Source: VFMC01 sp031404435 (lineage in GTDB: Bacteria; Actinomycetota; Acidimicrobiia; Acidimicrobiales; Ilumatobacteraceae). Taken from it: 5,150 nt of DNA. The notes below the pieces were generated by a model, which was not told where the DNA came from, ran no database searches, and saw only the letters and a list, made by a program, of their open reading frames with translations. The position numbers and the translations under genes are program-made. Below, piece after piece: positions 1 through 5,150 of the stretch (the stretch's first letter is position 1; the number at the start of each line of letters is the position of its first letter). The stretch is from contig JANNHO010000109.1 in the NCBI GenBank assembly GCA_031404435.1, forward strand, positions 1-5,150, read 5' to 3'.

Positions 1-1
1 G

Positions 2-1795
2 ATCGGAGCGCAGGCCCGCACCAGCCTCGTCGCCGGCACCCCGATCCTGGCTCCGAACACCACGTTTCGCTACGTGGGTCAGCTGCAGCCCGACGTGTCG
101 GCCGATGGCCGTTTCGTTTCGTTCACCTCCGATGCGGTCAGTGACGCTCCAGTTTCGGAATGGGGCAGCGGTCCGGTTGCCGGCGGGTTCGCCACCCCGC
201 AGGTGTACCTGTGGGACCGGCAAGCCGATCCGTTTGCGCTCTCGCCGGACGTCACGCTCGTCTCCGCCGTCCCAGCCGACGCGGCCATCCCCACCGACAC
301 CGCCATAGCCGGACCTCGGGTTCCAGCGGTGGACGGCGCGCAGCACTCAGCGATCTCCGGCGATGGACGCTTCATCGCGTTCGAAACAACGTCAGCCGAT
401 CTGGCCGGAGACGCCGTCCTGCCCGAGTGCGCGGCGTTGTGCCCGACGCAGATCTACCGCTTCAGCACGATCGACCAATCGCTGATCTTGGTCAGCCGCG
501 AGGCAACCCAGGCCGGCGATCCGTTCGTCGCCGCCGAAGAGGGCGCCAGCCAGCCGGCGATCGTCAACGACGGCAGCCAGGTTGCGTTCGTCACCAAATC
601 GCGCAACCTGTTCGTGATCGCGTCGGCGGCCGGGCTCGAGGCATCCGATGGCGACATCGTGGTGTCCAACGTCGACCTCGGCGTAGTGCATCGGGCTTCC
701 ACCCAACCCGATGGAATCACACCCGCGCCGGCAACCAGCGCCAACCCGGCGATGTCGGCATCCGGCCATGTGGTGGTGTTCGACACGTTGTCGTCGGGGG
801 CGATCACCGGGGTGCAGGGCCCAGGTCGCCAGGTGGCGGCGGTGCTCCGACCCCCGCTGGTCACGGCACCACCCCTCGACATGGGCACTGTCGGTGTCGG
901 CTTCCCCGGCAACGAGTGGTATATGTCACTGCGCAACGAGGGCCCGTCCACGTTCATGCCGTCAGTGGTGGTGTCGACCAACCCCGACTTCGCGATCACC
1001 GGTGGCACCTGCACGCTCGGCTTGACGGTGGCGCCTGGCGCCTACTGCGATGTGAAGGTCGTGCTCACCCCCAGCTTGCCAGGGCCTGCCCGCGGTGAGA
1101 TCGTCGTCGCCGAAGCCTTGCTCGGTGGGACATCGGTGACGATGGAGGTGCTCGGTGGTGGCGGCGAGCCGGCCCTCGTCCCGGAACCGTTGTCGGGTTT
1201 GGATTTCCCGGTCACCACGGTTGGCCAAACAAGCTCGCCGATCAGTACCGGGGTGGCCAACATCGGTTTCGCCCCGACGCTCATTTCGCGAGTCGTGGTC
1301 GCCGGCGACAACCCCGACGATTTCGATATCTCTGCCAGCAACTGCATCCGTTTCACGATGAACCCCGGAAGTACGTGCTCGATCGATGTGTCGTTCGTTC
1401 CGACCGACCAGGGGTACCGGACTGCGACGGTGATCATCGCCAACGACCTCGGGCAGTACACGACCGTGCTCGTCAACGGCTCCGGCACCCGCGTGGTGCG
1501 CCTGCAAACGGCAACCAGCAGCATCCATGCCGGTGACGACCTCGGCCTCGGAGGCTCCGGGTTCCCGGCCAACGCGGCCGTGTCGATCTCGTGGGCCGAC
1601 GGCCGCGGCCAGAGCGTCACCACCATCTCGGCTGACGATGGGTCGTTCCTCGTGCTGCTGCCGACCCGCTCGAATGAACGTTTCGGCGATCGTGTGATCG
1701 TCGCCCAAAGCGGCGACTACGTCGCGAAGGCCACCGTCAGCGTGATTCGTCGAGCCGTCGCGAACACCCCCGGTTCGCCGGTGTGGGGGCCATAG
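2..1795 (+). CDS. Secreted/surface beta-propeller protein with two choice-of-anchor D (ASH) domains, 5'-partial
   Basis: The frame is open from the first codon of the window, with family-like sequence before the first GTG at 74, so the true start is upstream; 597 residues are visible. Four PD40/TolB-like blade motifs are seen: PDVSADGRFVSF (residues 30-41), SAISGDGRFIAF (116-127), PAIVNDGSQVAF (185-196) and PAMSASGHVVVF (249-260). Two ASH/choice-of-anchor D Ig-like domains follow (about 290-385 and 396-495), each with the usual Cys pair about 11 residues apart around an APG or NPG turn and then a V-x-F/L-x-P strand. The last ~85 residues look like an IPT-type Ig domain (GSGFPANAAVSISW). The protein ends in SPVWGP with no LPXTG motif, membrane helix or other anchor. 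The Cys pairs and domain types suggest an exported protein; the signal peptide would lie outside the window. Substrate and partners are unknown. It converges on the minus-strand gene starting 32 bp downstream. Confidence 0.88.
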   Translation: MGAQARTSLVAGTPILAPNTTFRYVGQLQPDVSADGRFVSFTSDAVSDAPVSEWGSGPVAGGFATPQVYLWDRQADPFALSPDVTLVSAVPADAAIPTDTAIAGPRVPAVDGAQHSAISGDGRFIAFETTSADLAGDAVLPECAALCPTQIYRFSTIDQSLILVSREATQAGDPFVAAEEGASQPAIVNDGSQVAFVTKSRNLFVIASAAGLEASDGDIVVSNVDLGVVHRASTQPDGITPAPATSANPAMSASGHVVVFDTLSSGAITGVQGPGRQVAAVLRPPLVTAPPLDMGTVGVGFPGNEWYMSLRNEGPSTFMPSVVVSTNPDFAITGGTCTLGLTVAPGAYCDVKVVLTPSLPGPARGEIVVAEALLGGTSVTMEVLGGGGEPALVPEPLSGLDFPVTTVGQTSSPISTGVANIGFAPTLISRVVVAGDNPDDFDISASNCIRFTMNPGSTCSIDVSFVPTDQGYRTATVIIANDLGQYTTVLVNGSGTRVVRLQTATSSIHAGDDLGLGGSGFPANAAVSISWADGRGQSVTTISADDGSFLVLLPTRSNERFGDRVIVAQSGDYVAKATVSVIRRAVANTPGSPVWGP

Positions 1796-1802
1796 CGTTC
1801 AT

Positions 1803-1832
1803 CGCCAAGGTTTCAGTCGCCAAGGTTTCAGT
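1803..1832. repeat. Perfect 15-bp direct duplication in the convergent gap
   Basis: The unit CGCCAAGGTTTCAGT occurs twice, head to tail and without a mismatch (1803-1817 and 1818-1832). It begins 7 bp after the stop codon of the propeller/ASH gene. The second copy includes the TGA stop (1828-1830, minus strand) of the Ig-like membrane protein gene. It has no inverted symmetry and no T-run, so it does not look like an intrinsic terminator. It shares the period and a GCCA..GTTTC core with the tandem array upstream of the same gene. Confidence 0.85.
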
Positions 1833-3051
1833 CACTGGCCAGGCGGCCGTTCACGACAGCGGTGGTCGAGCACCCAGTGCCACCTTGGCGGCCGATCGCT
1901 CCGCACGCCACCGTGAACACCACCGGCTGGCCGGCAGGAAGGCCGAGCGGGGTCACGAACTGCTTGGTGGCGTCGACCCCGTCGAGGTTGACGAGGTCCC
2001 ATTCGAAACGGGTCGCGCCCACCTGCAGTGTGGCGGTGCCCTCGTCGCCGAACGGGTTGAGGACGAAGATGTCGGTGATCAAGAACGTGGTGCCCGCTGG
2101 CACGATGTAGGCCTGCTCGGTGGATTCGTTGGCCGGCCCACCACTTGGCAACGACACGGTTAGGGGCTGGCCGTCATTGTCGCCTGCCACGGCGGCGATG
2201 GGCGGGGATGTGACAACGGGGATGGGTGCACCGACCCCGGGTAATGTCGCAACGCTTGTGACGGTCACCGCTGGTTCCGTGCCGGCGGCGGCTCGTTCGG
2301 CGGCTCGGTCGATCGCCGGGTTGACGATTCCTACCCATGCGCCAACGAGCACCGCGGCGGCAGCAGCCAACGCCGCGATGCGTCCCCACAACCGCTCGGG
2401 CACCATCGGGGCCTGGATCAACGAAGCCCCGGCCTGGGCGGTCGGCGCGCCCTGTTGATCGGCATCCACCCGGAATGGCAGTGTTCGCGACCGGCGCGGC
2501 CATTGCCGTTTGACGGCGCGCAGTTTCAGCCGAACGAGTGTGGAACCACCCGGTTCGACACCGACCGCCGGCGGGTCGAAGTCGCCATCGACGCGACCGG
2601 TCGGGTCGATCAGGTGCATCCGACAACTGGCTTGGGAGTTTCCGGAATTCTCGACCATCATCTCGTACAGGGCCCGGCGGTGGCTCCGGATCGCCGGCTG
2701 CAGCATCTGAAGGCGGCGATCGAACGTCGCGGCGATGTGGAGCGTCACCTCGACGTGTTCGACGTCGTCTGGGCTGTGCTGGGGCACGATCCGAATGCCG
2801 AGCGCGGTGGCTCCGGCGGTCGTGCTCGGCAGGCGCGGCGCGGTGACCTCGACCTCGACGGTTTCCTGCGCACCACCAAACAGGGTGATGTACGCCGGGC
2901 GGATCGCGCTGTACGCCGCAGCGAGGCCCGTCGGTGTGAGCGCGAAGCTCTCGGTACCGGCGGCGAGGTTGGTGATGGTGAGCTCGAGAACCGCGGCATG
3001 GCCGGGTTCGATGTCGGCGGTGTTAGTCGCGAACCATCCCTGAACCGTCAC
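1828..3051 (-). CDS. COG1470-like Ig-domain single-pass membrane protein (eCIS-associated type)
   Basis: A 407-residue protein if started at GTG 3051 (MTVQGWF...). This start places the first Ig-like domain right at the N-terminus; the frame stays open to an ATG at 3249, but that would overlap the upstream cyclase gene and has no ribosome site. Two beta-sandwich domains can be seen: about 1-107 (IEPGHAAVLELTITN, then APRLPSTTAG) and 108-195 (VENSGNSQASC, VEPGGSTLVRLKLRA). An Arg-rich stretch (RQWPRRSRT) precedes one membrane helix at about 222-243. After a Pro/Val-rich linker, a C-terminal beta domain (about 300-407: YIVPAGTTFLITDIFVLNPFGDEG) carries two Cys at 383 and 394, possibly a disulfide. 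With no signal peptide and positive charge before the helix, I infer N-inside, C-outside topology. This layout recurs, from memory, in actinobacterial proteins found near contractile injection systems; no such structural genes are visible here. Molecular function is unknown. Confidence 0.85.
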   Translation of the reverse strand: MTVQGWFATNTADIEPGHAAVLELTITNLAAGTESFALTPTGLAAAYSAIRPAYITLFGGAQETVEVEVTAPRLPSTTAGATALGIRIVPQHSPDDVEHVEVTLHIAATFDRRLQMLQPAIRSHRRALYEMMVENSGNSQASCRMHLIDPTGRVDGDFDPPAVGVEPGGSTLVRLKLRAVKRQWPRRSRTLPFRVDADQQGAPTAQAGASLIQAPMVPERLWGRIAALAAAAAVLVGAWVGIVNPAIDRAAERAAAGTEPAVTVTSVATLPGVGAPIPVVTSPPIAAVAGDNDGQPLTVSLPSGGPANESTEQAYIVPAGTTFLITDIFVLNPFGDEGTATLQVGATRFEWDLVNLDGVDATKQFVTPLGLPAGQPVVFTVACGAIGRQGGTGCSTTAVVNGRLASD

Positions 3052-3205
3052 AACTTGCCGGCCAGTTTCGCGACGGCCAGTTTCGCGGCGGCCAGTTTCG
3101 CGACGACCAGTTTCGCTTCGGCCAGCAGCGGTTCGGGCGTCGTCACATCGGACAACGCTAGTTGGCGACGGCTCGCGGACCTGGGCACCTGCGGCCCGTG
3201 CGGGT
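3052..3205 (-). other. Non-coding leader between the cyclase gene and the Ig-like membrane protein gene
   Basis: These 154 bp separate two co-directional minus-strand genes and probably hold the promoter and 5' leader of the downstream gene. The half next to the start codon is filled by 15-bp tandem repeats. The other half holds a weak minus-strand -10-like TAGCGT (3160-3155) with no good -35 partner, so I do not call a promoter. There is no clear Shine-Dalgarno before GTG 3051 (the preceding bases read GGCCGGCAAGTT) and no strong terminator behind the cyclase stop. Read-through from the cyclase gene is therefore possible. Confidence 0.5.
3060..3134. repeat. 15-bp tandem repeat array, about 4.5 copies
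   Basis: Consecutive 15-bp units on the plus strand are GGCCAGTTTCGCGAC (3060), GGCCAGTTTCGCGGC (3075), GGCCAGTTTCGCGAC (3090), GACCAGTTTCGCTTC (3105) and a decayed GGCCAGCAGCGGTTC (3120). Copies 1 and 3 are identical, and divergence grows with distance from the downstream gene. The array ends 8 bp before the GTG start at 3051. In that gene's frame the units would read as five-residue blocks (RETGR), so a longer start would add a short Arg-rich repeat to the N-terminus. I consider the array untranslated because no convincing start lies upstream of it outside the cyclase gene. Confidence 0.9.
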
Positions 3206-4732
3206 CTACCGGAAAACGATTCGGTCGCGACCCTCACGCTTGGCGACATGGAGTGCGTCGTCGGCCGCGGCGAGGACGCGTGCGGCATCGACCGCGCCGC
3301 TGCCAACCGCAACCCCGATCGAGGCGGTCATCTTCACCGTCACCGGCAAACCCTGCCATGACCGCACGGCCACCATCTGCCGGAGGCGTTCCAGAACGGC
3401 GCAAGCGTCGTGCGGCGCGGTTTCACGGAGCACGATCACGAACTCGTCACCGCCGAGGCGGATCACTGCGTCACCGCGGCGACACACGCGCTGAAGGATT
3501 CCGCTCAGCTCGAGCAGCAGGCGGTCACCGTGTTCGTAGCTGAAGTTGTCGTTCACCTGTTTGAACCCGTCGAGGTCCAACAACGCGACGCACACCGGCC
3601 CGTGATGTTCCAACACGTCGGGCAACCAGTGGTTCAGGTAACGCCGGTTCGGCAGGTTGGTGAGCGGATCGGATTCACTCAGCGCCTGCGACGATTTGAG
3701 TGAAACGCCCAGGCACACATGCTGCCAGCGCGCTTCCCGCTCGGCCATCAGCCCCCGGGCCATCGCCGCAAGTTGCTCCGACATCAACGCTCGGGCGTCG
3801 TCGTAACGGCCGTCGGCCCACATGATCTCGACCAAGACCTGTCCGGACGACGACAGGTATTGCTCGATCCCGAGCCCGTGGGCTCTGCGCATCGCGTCAT
3901 CGATCAACACCGCCACGCTCGTATCGCGATGCAGGTTCCAGCGTGCCACCGCCTCGGCGATCATGGCCACCACCTCGTCGTCGCGCAGGTCGTGCTTGTC
4001 GGCGAGGAGCCGTCCGCGGGTGGCGTCGGCGAGCGCGGCCTGGTGGTGGCCGATGAAGTTGAACAACACTGCCCGGTGACCCAGCGCGGTCGATTCGGCA
4101 GCGACCTCACGGCTCGACTGCGAGTCGAGCGCAGAGGTCGCGGCGTAGATCCCGTCGTGAGCATGACGCGAGGCGGCGCCATCGTCGCCGGCACCGATCA
4201 TCGCCAGATGGAACGCCGAGGCGAGGTTGGCCGAGGTGAAGGTGCGGTCACGATCAGTGCGCGCCAGGCACAGTGCCCGCTCGTACAGCTCGATCGCCGG
4301 CTCGGCGAACCCACAGCGCTGGTAGGTGACGGCCATGTTGTGGATCACCTGGAAGTAGGCCGGGTCGTTGGGCACGTGATCCATCACGTACATGGCTTCG
4401 CTCAGCAGTGCGCTGGCCTCGGCATAGCGGCCATCGAGCATGTACCCGTCGACGGTCAACCCGAGCGCATCGGCAAGCTCGGCATGGCACTGCTCCTGGC
4501 GCGCCCCGTCTGCCACCTCGATCGCGATCTGCTCGGCGGCGGCACGATCGTTGGCCGACAGCAAGCAGTAGGCCTCGCGCATGCGCAGATGAAATCGACG
4601 ATCGGCGGTGTCAGCGATGTCGGCCGCCTCGTGATACAGGGCGGCCGCATCGTGGAAGTGGCCGCCGTCACGGGCGTCCGCGGCGCGACCCTCAAGGCTC
4701 TTGCCTGTGGTGTGAACCAGATCGCTACTCAT
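3206..4732 (-). CDS. TPR-repeat diguanylate cyclase (GGDEF domain)
   Basis: A 508-residue protein started at ATG 4732, preceded on its strand by a weak purine-rich GGAACGGG. It is predicted to make cyclic di-GMP from two GTP in the cytoplasm. Residues 1 to about 345 are helical with TPR-like units (for example around 12-44, 84-116, 127-158, 214-247 and 294-325), then a helical linker, then the GGDEF domain from DPLTNLPNRR at 355 to the end. Catalytic features are present: metal-binding D386 (LDLDGFKQVND), guanine contacts N394 and D403, and GGDEF at 427-431. An inhibitory RxxD (R418-D421) sits five residues before it, suggesting product feedback. The usual FGH motif reads FSY here, a mild change. 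There is no membrane segment, receiver, PAS or EAL domain, so the TPR part probably senses a protein partner. It is transcribed away from hemB and toward the Ig-like membrane protein gene. Confidence 0.93.
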   Translation of the reverse strand: MSSDLVHTTGKSLEGRAADARDGGHFHDAAALYHEAADIADTADRRFHLRMREAYCLLSANDRAAAEQIAIEVADGARQEQCHAELADALGLTVDGYMLDGRYAEASALLSEAMYVMDHVPNDPAYFQVIHNMAVTYQRCGFAEPAIELYERALCLARTDRDRTFTSANLASAFHLAMIGAGDDGAASRHAHDGIYAATSALDSQSSREVAAESTALGHRAVLFNFIGHHQAALADATRGRLLADKHDLRDDEVVAMIAEAVARWNLHRDTSVAVLIDDAMRRAHGLGIEQYLSSSGQVLVEIMWADGRYDDARALMSEQLAAMARGLMAEREARWQHVCLGVSLKSSQALSESDPLTNLPNRRYLNHWLPDVLEHHGPVCVALLDLDGFKQVNDNFSYEHGDRLLLELSGILQRVCRRGDAVIRLGGDEFVIVLRETAPHDACAVLERLRQMVAVRSWQGLPVTVKMTASIGVAVGSGAVDAARVLAAADDALHVAKREGRDRIVFR

Positions 4733-4757
4733 TGCGCTACCCGTTCCGTCGACCCCG

Positions 4758-4763
4758 TACGAT
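4758..4763 (+). promoter_or_regulatory. Possible -10 element of a leaderless hemB promoter
   Basis: TACGAT fits the actinobacterial TANNNT -10 pattern and lies 8 bp before the hemB GTG at 4772, which has no Shine-Dalgarno in front of it. That spacing would put transcription initiation at or next to the start codon, as in leaderless actinobacterial genes. No good -35 is seen. The motif is short and lies in a 39-bp divergent gap, so it could be chance. Confidence 0.3.
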
Positions 4764-4771
4764 GGCAATTC

Positions 4772-5038
4772 GTGACCGCACATCCAGCATCTGCGACAAC
4801 GGCGGCGGCATTTCCCGTACAGCGACCGCGTCGTCTGCGAGCCAACGACCCGCTGCGCGAACTGGTGGCCGAGACCCGGCTCCATCCACGGCACCTGGTG
4901 GCACCGATGTTCGTGCGCGAAGGAATCGACGAGCCACACCCGATCGTGTCGCTGCCTGGCGTCGTCCAGCACACCATGCCCAGCCTGGTCACCGAAGCGC
5001 GCCATCTCGCCGCACTCGGCGTTGGAGCGACTACCTGA
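4772..5038 (+). CDS. hemB: Porphobilinogen synthase (ALA dehydratase), N-terminal fragment ending at a chimeric junction
   Basis: HemB condenses two 5-aminolevulinate molecules into porphobilinogen in haem/tetrapyrrole synthesis. The 88-residue reading from GTG 4772 carries the family's N-terminal signature: FPVQRPRRLRANDPLRELV (residues 14-32), ETRLHPRHLVAPMFVREGID (34-53), then the LPGVVQHT block (61-68) and ALGVGA (81-86). A full HemB has about 320-340 residues. Everything after GVGA is missing, including the expected next strand (usually like VMLFG), the metal-binding Cys cluster and the Schiff-base lysines, so this piece cannot be active. The frame runs into TGA at 5036-5038 only because the sequence changes at about 5022-5030 into part of coaE. 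The N-terminal part is intact and well conserved, which argues for a genuine hemB broken by a join and against a decaying pseudogene. It is divergent from the cyclase gene with a 39-bp gap. Confidence 0.88.
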   Translation: MTAHPASATTAAAFPVQRPRRLRANDPLRELVAETRLHPRHLVAPMFVREGIDEPHPIVSLPGVVQHTMPSLVTEARHLAALGVGATT

Positions 5039-5150
5039 CGCCCGAGGGCGAGCTCGACCGGCCCAAGCTCGGCAAGCTCGTGTTCAACGACCCGAGCGCG
5101 CGAGGTCGCTTGAACTTGCTGATACACCCGCTGGTGACGCGCGAGACGCA
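5029..5150 (+). CDS. coaE: Dephospho-CoA kinase internal fragment, partial at both ends
   Basis: CoaE phosphorylates dephospho-CoA in the last step of coenzyme A synthesis. The frame from GAC 5029 to the window end reads DYLTPEGELDRPKLGKLVFN followed by DPSARGRLNLLIHPLVTRET. This matches the conserved middle of CoaE: the G-x-L-D/Q-R-x-x-L segment, the VF-x-[DN]P turn, and the LN-x-L-[IL]HPL[VI] helix, which also occurs in E. coli CoaE. The N-terminal P-loop (GxTGSGKS-like) and about 80-90 residues that should precede this point are absent; upstream DNA encodes hemB in another frame. It is therefore a piece joined in, not a gene with its own start. It continues beyond the window. Confidence 0.8.

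Noticed and set aside
1..12. Sequencing adapter remnant at the left edge (GATCGGA start)
   Set aside because: The match to a common adapter ends after seven bases and the reading frame of the propeller protein is sensible through this point.
962..1708. Minus-strand open frame of 248 codons opposite the ASH domains
   Set aside because: His/Arg/Gly-rich with no family resemblance; it is a shadow of the propeller/ASH gene.
1796..1860. Bidirectional terminator in the convergent gap
   Set aside because: Only direct repeats and a tiny GGCC palindrome are present; there is no stable stem followed by a T-run on either strand.
3060..3134. CRISPR array
   Set aside because: The repeat units are 15 bp and directly adjacent, with no spacers, and no cas gene is present.
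3052..3312. Extending the Ig-like membrane protein to an upstream ATG (3249 or 3312)
   Set aside because: It would overlap the end of the cyclase gene by 44-107 bp, has no ribosome site, and adds a low-complexity Arg-rich leader. The domain starts right after GTG 3051.
2455..3543. Plus-strand open frame of 362 codons containing a repetitive FATASFAAASF stretch
   Set aside because: It is antisense to the Ig-like membrane protein and cyclase genes; the repetitive peptide is just the 15-bp array read on the other strand.
3719..5038. A long plus-strand open frame (439 codons) across the cyclase gene that ends in the hemB fragment
   Set aside because: Only the last 88 codons match a family (HemB). 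The rest is antisense to the well-supported TPR-GGDEF gene and shows no recognisable protein; GC-rich DNA often leaves such frames open.
4762..5150. ATG at 4762 opens a frame that runs through the junction into the coaE fragment without a stop
   Set aside because: Before 5029 it is an out-of-frame shadow of hemB with low-complexity Arg/Ala/Pro content. The hybrid frame exists only because of the junction and should not be called as one gene.

Overview
The window is a high-GC bacterial sequence with dense coding and GTG starts. Its protein families (a choice-of-anchor D surface protein, an actinobacterial-type Ig-like membrane protein, a TPR-GGDEF protein and a HemB N-terminus of actinobacterial type) suggest an actinobacterium, most likely of the Acidimicrobiia/Ilumatobacter kind. 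That placement is inferred from protein style, not from a marker gene.

Layout, left to right. (1) Positions 2-1795, plus strand: the 3' part of a large extracellular protein with a TolB/PD40-like beta-propeller, two ASH/choice-of-anchor D domains and a C-terminal IPT-like Ig domain; its start lies before the window. (2) A 32-bp convergent gap holding most of a perfect 15-bp direct duplication. (3) 1828-3051, minus strand: a single-span membrane protein with two cytoplasmic Ig-like domains and a secreted C-terminal beta domain. It resembles the COG1470-like proteins often seen beside contractile injection (eCIS) loci in Actinobacteria. (4) 3052-3205: a non-coding stretch with about four and a half 15-bp tandem repeats ending 8 bp before the start codon of that gene. 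(5) 3206-4732, minus strand: a soluble TPR-diguanylate cyclase with intact active and inhibitory sites. (6) A 39-bp divergent gap with a possible leaderless promoter. (7) 4772 onward, plus strand: the first ~85 codons of hemB. These switch abruptly near 5022-5030 into an internal piece of coaE (dephospho-CoA kinase) that runs off the window.

The genes do not form an obvious pathway. The propeller/ASH protein and the Ig-like membrane protein are both envelope-related but convergent. The cyclase is a cytosolic second-messenger enzyme. hemB is a housekeeping haem gene. The points most worth a second look are the hemB/coaE chimera at the right end, probably an assembly or cloning artefact, and the two sets of 15-bp repeats that bracket the Ig-like membrane protein gene. 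I see no CRISPR array, tRNA, rRNA, insertion sequence or convincing intrinsic terminator.
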